A model generated the notes under the pieces. That model was not told the origin of the DNA, made no database searches, and was given only the letters and a program-made list of their open reading frames with translations. Of a DNA stretch of 64,000 nt, positions 34,948-42,761 are shown one piece after another. How positions within the stretch are numbered: position 1 is the stretch's first letter; each line of letters starts with the position of its first letter. The position numbers and the translations under genes are program-made. The stretch covers positions 90,263 to 154,262 of the forward strand of contig NZ_JAFBEH010000001.1 in NCBI RefSeq assembly GCF_016908645.1. The letters are read 5' to 3'. The DNA comes from Streptococcus loxodontisalivarius. Lineage in GTDB: Bacteria; Bacillota; Bacilli; Lactobacillales; Streptococcaceae.

Positions 34948-35544
34948 ATGGATTTGATTAGTCAATATCAGGAGAGGAATATCAACCGCTTGCCTCTAGG
35001 TGACTTAGTGACAGCTTTCAAAGGAAAGGCTGTTCCCGCTAAAGCAGAAGCGGGAGATGTGGCTGTCGTCAATTTGTCAGATATGACAGAGAATGGTATC
35101 TTATACGATCAGTTGAAGACTTTCTCTGATCAAGAGCATAAACTTTTACGCTATCTTTTGAAGGACGGTGATGTCCTGATAGCGTCAAAGGGAACGGTAA
35201 AAAAAATAGCTGTTTTTGAGGGACAAGAAAGAGATGTCGTTGCTTCATCCAACATCACCGTTTTAAGACCAGGTGATCAGATTCGTGGCTACTTTATCAA
35301 GTTTTTCCTGGATACTGATTTGGGACAAGCTCTTCTTGACCAAGCAGACAAGGGAAAGGCGGTGCTCAATTTATCAACTAAGGAAATTCTTGATATTGAA
35401 ATACCAGTTGTTCCACTTGTGAAGCAAGATTATCAGATTGCCAACTATCTGCGCGGAAAAGCGGATTATGACCGAAAATTAGCTCGTGCTAAGCAAGAAT
35501 GGGAAATGACACAAGATAAAGTGTTACAGACACTTTTTAGATAG
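34948..35544 (+). CDS. Solitary HsdS-like protein with one target recognition domain
   Basis: A 198-residue protein with the fold pattern of a single type I restriction specificity half. The target recognition domain spans about 12-155 and includes LLKDGDVLIASKGTV near 70-84, typical of HsdS. A C-terminal helix (about 157-198) matches the HsdS spacer coiled coil. Full HsdS has two such halves; a half-size protein could dimerise. No hsdM or hsdR lies in the window. It is followed 14 nt later by a DUF2130 nuclease-like gene, so the two are probably one operon. DNA binding is inferred. Confidence 0.8.
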   Translation: MDLISQYQERNINRLPLGDLVTAFKGKAVPAKAEAGDVAVVNLSDMTENGILYDQLKTFSDQEHKLLRYLLKDGDVLIASKGTVKKIAVFEGQERDVVASSNITVLRPGDQIRGYFIKFFLDTDLGQALLDQADKGKAVLNLSTKEILDIEIPVVPLVKQDYQIANYLRGKADYDRKLARAKQEWEMTQDKVLQTLFR

Positions 35545-35558
35545 GAAGTGATGTTATC

Positions 35559-36902
35559 ATGACTGAAATCAAATGCCCGCACTGCGGAACTGCCTTTACC
35601 ATCAACGAATCGGAATACAGTCAATTACTCAGTCAAGTCAGGACTGCTGAATTTGACAAGGAAGTAACTGAGCGACTCCATAGTCAACAACAACTCTTGC
35701 AACAAGAGGCAGACAATAAGCTTCAAGCTCAGCTATTTAGCAAAAATCAGGAAATTGAAAAACTAAAAAGTAAGCTGACAGAAGACCAGCAGGCTTCAGA
35801 GTTGAAAAAGCAGGAAAGCCTAGCTGCAAAGGACTTGGAAATCGCACAACTGCAGGCACAGATTGAATCCCTATCAGGCCAGACCCAGCAAGAAGTGGAT
35901 AAAGCCCTAGCACTCAAAGAGCAAGAAGTCCTCTCTTTGCAGGCTCAGTTAGAAAAGCTGGCGCTTGAGAAAGAGAGCGAGAAGCAGACAGCTTTGACTG
36001 TCTTGGAAAAAGAGCGTGATCAGGTCAAGAATCAACTGCAACTTCAAGAGAAAGAGTCAGAGTTGAATTTATCATCGCTTCGTCAGGACTATGAAAGTCA
36101 GCTTAAGGCTGCTAATGAGCAAGTTGAGTTCTACAAAAATTTCAAGGCCCAGCAATCTACCAAGGCTATCGGTGAAAGTTTAGAAATCTATGCGGAAACT
36201 GAGTTCAATAAGGTCCGAAACCTTGCCTTCCCAAATGCCTACTTTGAAAAAGACAACACAGTATCAAGTCGTGGGTCCAAAGGTGATTTTATTTATCGAG
36301 AGCAGGATGAAAATGGTATTGAAATACTATCTATTATGTTTGAGATGAAAAATGAGGCTGATGATACGGTTAAGAAGCATAAAAACGAGGACTTTTTCAA
36401 GGAATTAGATAAGGATCGTCGTGAGAAGAATTGTGAGTATGCTGTCCTAGTTTCTATGTTAGAGAGTGACAATGACTATTACAATACTGGTATCGTGGAT
36501 GTTAGCCATAAGTACGACAAGATGTATGTGGTTCGTCCTCAATTTTTCATTCAACTGATTGGCTTACTTCGAAATGCTGCTATGAATGCTCTCAAATACA
36601 AGCAGGAACTGGCACTTGTTCGAGAGCAGAATATCGACATTACTCATTTTGAAGAAGATTTGGATGTCTTCAAAACAGCTTTTGCTAAAAATTATCAGTC
36701 AGCTAGCAAAAATTTCCAGAAAGCTATTGATGAAATTGATAAGTCTATCAAGCGAATGGAAGCCGTTAAGGCAGCACTGACAACCTCAGAAAACCAGCTG
36801 CGCCTTGCCAATAATAAATTAGAAGATGTCTCTATCAAGAAATTAACCCGCAAAAATCCAACCATGAAAGCTAAATTTGATGATTTGAAAGAGGTTAAGT
36901 AA
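35559..36902 (+). CDS. DUF2130 coiled-coil protein with PD-(D/E)XK-like motif
   Basis: A 447-residue protein. The N-terminus has a CPHCG half zinc ribbon (6-10). A long glutamine/glutamate-rich coiled coil (about 25-195) follows. The DUF2130 domain (about 200-350) contains GESLE (205-209), GD (242-243) and EMK (262-264), spaced like a PD-(D/E)XK nuclease site with E206, D243, E262 and K264. A second helical region ends the protein. The layout resembles RmuC-type DNA-associated coiled-coil proteins. Nuclease activity is inferred from spacing only. It sits between the HsdS-like gene and a broken GNAT gene. Confidence 0.8.
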   Translation: MTEIKCPHCGTAFTINESEYSQLLSQVRTAEFDKEVTERLHSQQQLLQQEADNKLQAQLFSKNQEIEKLKSKLTEDQQASELKKQESLAAKDLEIAQLQAQIESLSGQTQQEVDKALALKEQEVLSLQAQLEKLALEKESEKQTALTVLEKERDQVKNQLQLQEKESELNLSSLRQDYESQLKAANEQVEFYKNFKAQQSTKAIGESLEIYAETEFNKVRNLAFPNAYFEKDNTVSSRGSKGDFIYREQDENGIEILSIMFEMKNEADDTVKKHKNEDFFKELDKDRREKNCEYAVLVSMLESDNDYYNTGIVDVSHKYDKMYVVRPQFFIQLIGLLRNAAMNALKYKQELALVREQNIDITHFEEDLDVFKTAFAKNYQSASKNFQKAIDEIDKSIKRMEAVKAALTTSENQLRLANNKLEDVSIKKLTRKNPTMKAKFDDLKEVK

Positions 36903-37348
36903 ATGATTAGAGAGGTTCAATCTGCTGACTTTTGCCAATTAGTGCCACTCTATGAGCAACTTGGTTATCCTGTAGATGAGTTAGAACTAATTAATCGGCT
37001 TGAGCAACTCTTGCTACATGAGGATTACCATTTGCTAGTAATAGAGAGTAGTGGCGAAATTAAAGGATTTTTAGGCTATGCCAAAATGTACTTTTTGAGC
37101 ATACTGGTTTTTATTTCAGAGTATTAGCGCTTGTTATTGATGAGAATAACCGCCGTCAAGGACTAGCAAGCTCTTTATTGGAGTATTTGAAAGGGCAAGC
37201 TATATCTGAAGGAGCTCAAGCGATTGCGCTAAACAGTGGTTTGAATCAGGAACGTCAAAATGCGCATAATTTTTATGAGCATTTTGGATTTGAAAAGTCC
37301 AGTATGGGATTTAGATATTCGATTGAAAGTAAGTTGGATAGTAATTAA
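36903..37348 (+). pseudogene. GNAT acetyltransferase, frameshifted
   Basis: The first 63 or so codons encode the N-terminal half of a GNAT acetyltransferase (MIREVQSADF to GFLGYAKMYF). The frame then shifts at a run of five T (37092-37096). In the -1 frame the protein resumes with FEHTGFYFRVLALVIDENN, the acetyl-CoA loop RRQGLASSLLEYL, and HNFYEHFGFEKS, ending at 37348. One lost T explains the break. No standard slippery heptamer is present, so programmed frameshifting is unlikely. It starts directly after the DUF2130 stop codon. Confidence 0.85.
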
Positions 37349-37390
37349 AAAAGAATCTTTGCAATAACATAAAACAATAAGGAGGTACTT

Positions 37391-37621
37391 ATGAACAACA
37401 CAATAGATTTATCAAAACCAGTCGCAGAAACTATCGCTGAGCATCCAGAAGTTAAGGATATTTTGGTTGACCTTGGTTTCAAACCTCTAGCTAACCCTGC
37501 CATGCTAAAGACTGTTGGTAAGGTGACAAGTTTGAAGACAGGTTCAAAAATGACTAAGATTCCTCTGGAGAAAATCAAACAGACTCTGGAATTTCATGGC
37601 TACGATGTGATTGGAGACTAG
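37391..37621 (+). CDS. DUF1858 domain protein
   Basis: A 76-residue single-domain protein with the DUF1858 pattern IDLSKPVAETIAEHPEVKDIL and a later GFKPLANPAM. In other bacteria this domain is found beside or fused to hemerythrin-like and hybrid-cluster proteins, which fits the DUF438 gene starting 1 nt after its stop. It lacks the cysteine often seen in the domain. Translation of the two is probably coupled. The strong GGAGG site supports the start. Confidence 0.85.
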   Translation: MNNTIDLSKPVAETIAEHPEVKDILVDLGFKPLANPAMLKTVGKVTSLKTGSKMTKIPLEKIKQTLEFHGYDVIGD

Positions 37622-37622
37622 G

Positions 37623-38999
37623 ATGTCAGAAAATCGTATTGAAATACTAAGAGATATTCTTATCGAACTTCATCAAGGAGCCAGTCCTGAGTCTGTTCAG
37701 GAACGCTTTGACCAGCACTTTCAGGGTGTATCTGCTCTTGAAATTTCCATGATGGAGCATGAGCTCATGAATTCTGATTCTGGGGTTACCTTTGAAGATG
37801 TCATGAGTCTCTGTAATGTCCACGCCAATCTATTCAAGGGAGCTATCGCAGATGTCGAAGTAGCTGATACTGAGCAAGAAGGTCATCCTGTATATGTTTT
37901 TAAGCAGGAAAATCTGGCTCTTCGCTCTGCCATTGCCCGTATCCGTCGTATCATGGACAATTATAGCAAGCCTGAAAATGAGGACTTTCGTGAGGATTTG
38001 CTTAAAGGGCTCAAACATCAGGTTAGCCTTGTTGGGCAATTTCATAATCACTATACTCGGAAAGAAAAGCTCTTTTTCCCAGTCATGGAGCGTTACGGAC
38101 ATGATTCGCCTCCAAAAGTGATGTGGGGGGTTGATGATGACATTCGTGAGCTCTTCAAACAGGCTCGAAGTCAGGTGGATCAGCTTCCAGACTTGCCAAT
38201 CGAAGAGGTTGTTGAAAGTTTTGAGGCTTTTGCCAAGGAGTTTGAGGAGATGATTTTCAAGGAGGAGGCTATCCTTCTCATGATTTTGCTCGAAACCTTT
38301 ACGCAGGATGACTGGCTGGCTATCGCTGAGGAGAGCGATCCTTACGGCTATGCCATTATCAAACCTACTGCTAAGTGGGTTCCTCACCGTGAGTCCTTTG
38401 GACAATCAGCTGACGCTGAGGTCGAGATAGAAGAGCAGTCATCTGACGATTTGCAAGAAGCTGCTAGTCAGGAAATGAATGCTGCGCAGCCCAATACAAG
38501 AGTTATTGACACACCAGAAGGTCAGTTCACTATTACCTATACACCAAAAGTTAAGGAAGAAAGTCCAGTTGACCGTCACACCGAACAACCATTTGGGAAT
38601 GGCTATCTGACTGTAGAACAGGCTAATCTTATCCTAGATCATCTTCCTCTGGAAATCACTTTTGTCAACAAGGATGATATTTTCCAATACTACAACAACA
38701 GTGTGCCAGCCAATGAGATGATTTTTAAAAGGACACCGAGTCAAATTGGTCGTCATGTTGAGCTCTGCCATCCGCCTAAAGTTTTGGAAAAAGTGAAAAA
38801 AATCTTCCAACTGCTTAAGTCAGGCGAAAAAGATAAGGTTGTTATGTGGTTCAAATCTGAACGACTAGGCAAATTTGTTTATGTCACCTACGCAGCAGTC
38901 CGAGATGACCAAGGAGAATTCCAAGGAGCCTTGGAGTACGTTCAAGAAATTCAAGACTTTTTCGAATTAGAAAGTGACTTCAAACGAGATATCGATTAA
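37623..38999 (+). CDS. DUF438 protein with hemerythrin-like and PAS domains
   Basis: A 458-residue cytoplasmic protein. An N-terminal DUF438 domain (about 1-75) is followed by a hemerythrin HHE domain (about 90-235) with HQVSLVGQFHNHYTRKEKLFFPVMERYG, rich in the His and Glu residues that bind a di-iron centre. A linker (about 255-310) leads to a C-terminal PAS domain (about 330-450). This suggests sensing or binding of oxygen, nitric oxide or redox state. The exact role is unknown. The ATG at 37623 has GGAG upstream. The frame opening at 37611 is not used. Confidence 0.85.
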   Translation: MSENRIEILRDILIELHQGASPESVQERFDQHFQGVSALEISMMEHELMNSDSGVTFEDVMSLCNVHANLFKGAIADVEVADTEQEGHPVYVFKQENLALRSAIARIRRIMDNYSKPENEDFREDLLKGLKHQVSLVGQFHNHYTRKEKLFFPVMERYGHDSPPKVMWGVDDDIRELFKQARSQVDQLPDLPIEEVVESFEAFAKEFEEMIFKEEAILLMILLETFTQDDWLAIAEESDPYGYAIIKPTAKWVPHRESFGQSADAEVEIEEQSSDDLQEAASQEMNAAQPNTRVIDTPEGQFTITYTPKVKEESPVDRHTEQPFGNGYLTVEQANLILDHLPLEITFVNKDDIFQYYNNSVPANEMIFKRTPSQIGRHVELCHPPKVLEKVKKIFQLLKSGEKDKVVMWFKSERLGKFVYVTYAAVRDDQGEFQGALEYVQEIQDFFELESDFKRDID

Positions 39000-39008
39000 G
39001 TAGATATG

Positions 39009-39260
39009 CTAAAACAGTCTGGGAGACTGTTTTAGGTTGGAAATAAAGAAAGCGTAGCTTTTATCAAAACAGTCTGGGAGACTGTCTTAGGCATTTACCT
39101 GATACTTCCGCCGTGATGAAGGAGTAAGGAATGCCTAATATAAAAGCATTTCTTACTCTCGGAATGTTTCAGGTCTGAGCCTTAAAACTAGAAAGCGAAG
39201 AGGCTCAAATGGAATTCCACTGATTCCTGAAATTATCCACTGGATAATTTCACCTGACGT
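39009..39260. repeat. Mosaic intergenic repeat, copy B
   Basis: The 370-nt gap before truB has no gene. A 26-bp unit occurs twice (39011-39036 and 39066-39091, one mismatch), each a hairpin AACAGTCT/AGACTGTT. Another hairpin joins 39122-39134 to 39146-39158 (13 bp). Bases 39170-39200 are the exact inverse of 4628-4658. A perfect 11-bp stem lies at 39229-39251. Confidence 0.75.
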
Positions 39261-39309
39261 CCGATATCACTTAAGGAAAGTATCGAAAAAAGGTTATGTC
39301 TTCAACCCA

Positions 39310-39338
39310 AGAGTGGACTCAAAGTCCGCTCTTTTTTC
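39310..39338 (+). terminator. Terminator of the DUF1858-DUF438 operon
   Basis: AGAGTGGACT/AGTCCGCTCT (one wobble, CAA loop) is followed by six T. It lies after the repeat block. Confidence 0.85.
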
Positions 39339-39354
39339 ATTCTAGGTAAACTTA

Positions 39355-39363
39355 TGCTATAAT
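39355..39363 (+). promoter_or_regulatory. truB promoter placing the start codon at the transcript 5' end
   Basis: TGCTATAAT is an extended -10 that ends 7 nt before the truB ATG, so the predicted mRNA would be leaderless. Confidence 0.6.
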
Positions 39364-39370
39364 AGGTGCT

Positions 39371-40249
39371 ATGATTTCAGGAATTATTAATTTGAAAAAA
39401 GAGGCAGGAATGACCTCGCACGATGCTGTTTTTAAGCTCCGCAAAATTCTACATGAGAAAAAAATTGGTCATGGTGGCACCCTTGATCCAGATGTGACAG
39501 GAGTGCTACCTATTGCTGTTGGCAAATCAACCCGAGTTATAGAGTTTATGACAGAGGCTGGCAAGGTCTATGAAGGGCAGATCACGATCGGCTTTTCAAC
39601 AACGACAGAGGACGCTTCAGGTGAGGTCGTGGAGTCGACTCCTGTTCTTGATTTGACAGAGGAAGCTGTTGATCAGGCTATGGCGGATTTTCAAGGGGAA
39701 ATCACTCAGATTCCGCCTATGTATTCTGCGGTAAAGGTCAATGGACGTAAGCTCTACGAGTATGCACGTGCTGGTGAAACCGTTGAACGCCCAGAGCGTC
39801 GTGTGACCATTACTTCCTTTGAACGTACCAGTCCTATTGTGCTGGAAAATGGCAGGGCAGTCTTTGATTTTCGTGTGGTATGTAGCAAGGGAACCTATGT
39901 TCGAACCCTTTCAGTTGACTTGGGTGCCAAGCTAGGCTATGCTAGTCATATGTCAGCCTTAAAGCGTACAGCGTCAGCAGGATTGGAGCTCTCCCAAGCA
40001 CTCACACTTGAGGAAATTGCGGAGAAAGTTTCTCAGGAAGATTTTTCCTTCCTTCTACCAATAGAGTATGGTGTTTCAGATCTTCCACGTTATGATTTGA
40101 CAGAAGAAGAAAAAGTAGAGATCTCTTTTGGTCGCCGTATTAGTCTAGATCGTAAAGAGCCGCTTTTAGCTGCTTTTTATCAAGACAAGGTTGTAGCGAT
40201 TTTAGAACCAAGAGATGACCAGTATAAGCCACGAAAAGTACTGGTTTAG
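39371..40249 (+). CDS. truB: tRNA pseudouridine-55 synthase
   Basis: TruB converts uridine 55 in the tRNA T loop to pseudouridine. The 292-residue product has the catalytic [19 protein letters not shown] region (about 33-51) with the active aspartate, and [15 protein letters not shown] near 120. The start [20 protein letters not shown] is the family form, so the ATG at 39371 is right. It has no usable Shine-Dalgarno site if transcription starts at the visible promoter. ribF follows after 9 nt. Confidence 0.95.
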   Translation: MISGIINLKKEAGMTSHDAVFKLRKILHEKKIGHGGTLDPDVTGVLPIAVGKSTRVIEFMTEAGKVYEGQITIGFSTTTEDASGEVVESTPVLDLTEEAVDQAMADFQGEITQIPPMYSAVKVNGRKLYEYARAGETVERPERRVTITSFERTSPIVLENGRAVFDFRVVCSKGTYVRTLSVDLGAKLGYASHMSALKRTASAGLELSQALTLEEIAEKVSQEDFSFLLPIEYGVSDLPRYDLTEEEKVEISFGRRISLDRKEPLLAAFYQDKVVAILEPRDDQYKPRKVLV

Positions 40250-40258
40250 AGGATTATT

Positions 40259-41185
40259 ATGCAAATTAGACAATTTCAAGATGCCAGCCAACTTACACTC
40301 GACCAAGATTGTGTTTTAGTATTGGGCTACTTTGACGGTCTTCACCGTGGTCATAAGGCACTCTTTGATAAGGCAAAAGAAGTAGCTGAGAAGAAGGGAC
40401 TACCCATCGTTGTTATGACTTTCAATGAGTCTCCCAAGCTAACTTTTGCGCGCTTTTCTCCAGAGTTGCTACTTCATATCAGTCATCCTGAAAAACGATA
40501 TCAGAAATTTGAAGAATACGGTGTTGACTATCTTTTCCTGACTGATTTTACAAGTTCTTTTTCAAAAATATCATCCGATGATTTTATCCGAGACTACATC
40601 TGTCAATTACGTGCGCAGACTGTTATTGTAGGCTTTGATTACAAGTTTGGTCATAATCGCACAAATAGCGACTACCTGGCTCGAAACTTCTCAGGTCAGG
40701 TTATTACCATGGAAGAAGTCCAAGAAAATGGTCAGAAAATCTCATCAACTCGCATACGTGAGCTTATCTCCAAAGGTGATGTTGCCGAGGCGAATACTCT
40801 CTTGGGTTATGAATTTTCAACTCGAGGTATTGTTGTTCATGGAGATGCTAGAGGACGTACTATCGGATTTCCGACTGCTAATCTTGCACCGATTGATAGA
40901 ACCTTCCTACCATCAGATGGTGTTTATGTTGCGGATGTCATTGTCGGTGGCAAACGCTATCGCTCTATGACTAGCGTCGGAAAAAATGTGACTTTTGGTG
41001 GGACAGAGCTGCGCTTGGAAGCTAATATTTTCGATTTTTCAGGTGATATTTATGGTCAGAGTATTGAAATTATCTGGCTAGAAAAAATTCGTGACATGGT
41101 TAAATTTAATGGGATTGATGATCTGGTTGACCAACTACATCAAGATAAAGCTGCTGCATTGAATTGGGGAAAATCTGAAAAATAA
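40259..41185 (+). CDS. ribF: Bifunctional riboflavin kinase/FAD synthetase
   Basis: RibF phosphorylates riboflavin to FMN and adenylates FMN to FAD. The 308-residue product has an N-terminal nucleotidyltransferase domain (about 15-180) with GYFDGLHRGHKAL and ISSTRIRELI. The C-terminal kinase domain (about 185-305) shows GRTIGFPTANL. It is the second gene of truB-ribF, an arrangement common in Firmicutes. AGAGGA precedes the ATG at 40259. Confidence 0.95.
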   Translation: MQIRQFQDASQLTLDQDCVLVLGYFDGLHRGHKALFDKAKEVAEKKGLPIVVMTFNESPKLTFARFSPELLLHISHPEKRYQKFEEYGVDYLFLTDFTSSFSKISSDDFIRDYICQLRAQTVIVGFDYKFGHNRTNSDYLARNFSGQVITMEEVQENGQKISSTRIRELISKGDVAEANTLLGYEFSTRGIVVHGDARGRTIGFPTANLAPIDRTFLPSDGVYVADVIVGGKRYRSMTSVGKNVTFGGTELRLEANIFDFSGDIYGQSIEIIWLEKIRDMVKFNGIDDLVDQLHQDKAAALNWGKSEK

Positions 41186-41191
41186 TAGCTA

Positions 41192-41214
41192 TTTAAGATA
41201 ATTTTTAGTATAAT
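41192..41214 (+). promoter_or_regulatory. spx promoter with CiaR-like direct repeat
   Basis: TTTAAG-N5-TTTTAG (41192-41208) abuts -10 TATAAT (41209-41214). The CiaR box is TTTAAG-N5-TTTAAG, so there is one mismatch. The site occupies the place of a -35. Confidence 0.45.
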
Positions 41215-41249
41215 AAAACATAACTAATTGTTTAAAGAGGGCAAGTGCA

Positions 41250-41663
41250 ATGATTACCTTATTTCTATCCCCCAGTTGTACCAGTTGTAGGAAGGCTCGT
41301 GCATGGCTAACTAAGCACGAAGTAGATTACCAAGAACATAATATTATCACCAGTCCCCTAACACCTCAGGAGTTGATGTCGATACTATCCTTCACTGAAA
41401 ATGGGACTGAGGATATCATTTCAACGCGTTCTAAGGTATTTCAAAAATTAAACATTGATGTCGATGAGTTGTCAATTTCTGAATTGATCAATCTTATCGC
41501 AAGTAATCCAAGTCTCCTTCGTCGTCCAATTATCATGGATAAAAAGCGTATGCAGATTGGATTTAATGAGGATGAGATTCGTGCCTTTCTTCCGAGAGAT
41601 TATCGTAAGCATGAACTCAGACAAGCAACTATTCGAGCAGAGATAGAGGGAAAAAATGACTAA
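41250..41663 (+). CDS. spxA: Spx-family transcriptional regulator
   Basis: Spx proteins bind the RNA polymerase alpha C-terminal domain and reprogram transcription under thiol stress. The 137-residue product has the redox switch CTSC (C10, C13) and the ArsC-like fold with [25 protein letters not shown] (about 90-114). Streptococci have two Spx paralogues; which one this is cannot be settled here. AGAGG lies upstream of the ATG. It overlaps the next gene by 8 nt. Confidence 0.92.
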   Translation: MITLFLSPSCTSCRKARAWLTKHEVDYQEHNIITSPLTPQELMSILSFTENGTEDIISTRSKVFQKLNIDVDELSISELINLIASNPSLLRRPIIMDKKRMQIGFNEDEIRAFLPRDYRKHELRQATIRAEIEGKND

Positions 41664-41934
41664 TAATTATTCTTATCCGCTTGATCTAACCTGGAGCACT
41701 GACGAGATTTCATCAGTGCTTCATTTTTTGAATCAAGTCGAAAAAGCCTATGAGAGCAAGGTTGATGCTCAAACGCTTTTAGAAAGCTATGCTATTTTCA
41801 AAACAATCGTAAAAAGTAAGGCGCAGGAAAAACAAATAGACCGTGAGTTCCAAACTTCAAGCGGTTATTCAACCTATCAGGCAGTCAAGGCAGCCAAAGC
41901 TAAAGAGAAAGGATTTATCTCTCTTGGAAAGTAA
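41656..41934 (+). CDS. UPF0223 family protein
   Basis: A 92-residue helical protein with the UPF0223 pattern ([15 protein letters not shown] at the start, [20 protein letters not shown] near 60-79). Its function is unknown. It overlaps spx by 8 nt and the inositol monophosphatase gene by 11 nt, so the three are translated as a coupled unit. Confidence 0.88.
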   Translation: MTNNYSYPLDLTWSTDEISSVLHFLNQVEKAYESKVDAQTLLESYAIFKTIVKSKAQEKQIDREFQTSSGYSTYQAVKAAKAKEKGFISLGK

Positions 41935-42691
41935 ATTGCAATTTGCGCAAGCTTTGGTTCGCCAAGCGGGTAGCTATATTCGACAACACATGTCAGACGA
42001 TTTGGCTATTGAGACAAAGTCGCGTTATGATGATTTGGTGACTAATCTTGACAAGGATACTCAGAATTTTGTGGTTGAGGCGATTCAGACGGCCTATCCT
42101 GATGATTTTCTAATGGGCGAGGAGAATAATCTTCGTCATCCGATAAAGGATGGTAATGTTTGGGTTATTGATCCTATCGATGGGACTGTCAACTTTATCG
42201 TTCAAAAAGAGGACTTCGCTATTATGTTGGCTTATTTTGAAGATGGTGTTGGTCAGTTTGGTTTGATTTACGATGTGATGCAGGATAAACTCTATTCAGG
42301 AGGTCCTGATTTACCTCTGATGATGAATGACCAAACACTAGAAGCTTTCGACAACCGTCCCTTGACTCGAAGTCTGATTGGTTCAAATGGCTCAATGTAC
42401 GCTCACAATGTCAGTGGTATTTCAAATTTGATTAACCAGACCTTGGGAGTACGTGTTTATGGAGGTGCTGGAATTAGTATGGCGCATGTTCTCAGCGGTC
42501 GTCTCCTAGCCTATTTTTCTCACCTTTATCCTTGGGATTATGCAGCTGCGCAGATTATTGGTAGTCAGTTGGGTTATGAGCTTCTGACGCTTGATGGAGA
42601 GCAAGTAGACTACCAGTCAAGGCAGATGGTTATGTTTATCCCAAGCGCTTATAAACAAACAATTCAAGATTATATGGAAAGAGGGAAGTGA
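41924..42691 (+). CDS. Inositol monophosphatase family protein
   Basis: A 255-residue metal-dependent phosphatase. [15 protein letters not shown] (about 79-93) is the catalytic metal motif, and [15 protein letters not shown] (about 202-216) is the second signature. The frame runs back to 41843, but the family N-terminus ([15 protein letters not shown]) points to the TTG at 41924, 10 nt after GAGAAAGGA. Members may act on inositol phosphate, sugar phosphates or PAP; the substrate here is unknown. Confidence 0.85.
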   Translation: MESKLQFAQALVRQAGSYIRQHMSDDLAIETKSRYDDLVTNLDKDTQNFVVEAIQTAYPDDFLMGEENNLRHPIKDGNVWVIDPIDGTVNFIVQKEDFAIMLAYFEDGVGQFGLIYDVMQDKLYSGGPDLPLMMNDQTLEAFDNRPLTRSLIGSNGSMYAHNVSGISNLINQTLGVRVYGGAGISMAHVLSGRLLAYFSHLYPWDYAAAQIIGSQLGYELLTLDGEQVDYQSRQMVMFIPSAYKQTIQDYMERGK

Positions 42692-42725
42692 GCTGTGCTC
42701 TGCCCTTTTTCTCTGCCTAAAATTT

Positions 42726-42755
42726 TTGAAAGTCATAAGGAAAGTGTAGTATAAT
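42726..42755 (+). promoter_or_regulatory. Promoter of the rRNA methyltransferase gene
   Basis: TTGAAA (42726-42731) and TATAAT (42750-42755) are spaced 18 bp. The ATG begins 7 nt after the -10, predicting a leaderless mRNA. Confidence 0.65.
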
Positions 42756-42761
42756 AGACGT

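Noticed and set aside
37085..37100. Programmed -1 frameshift in the GNAT gene
   Set aside because: No X XXY YYZ heptamer in the reading frame and no downstream structure noticed; a base loss is simpler.
39009..39091. CRISPR-like repeats
   Set aside because: Only two copies of a hairpin unit, uneven context and no cas genes.
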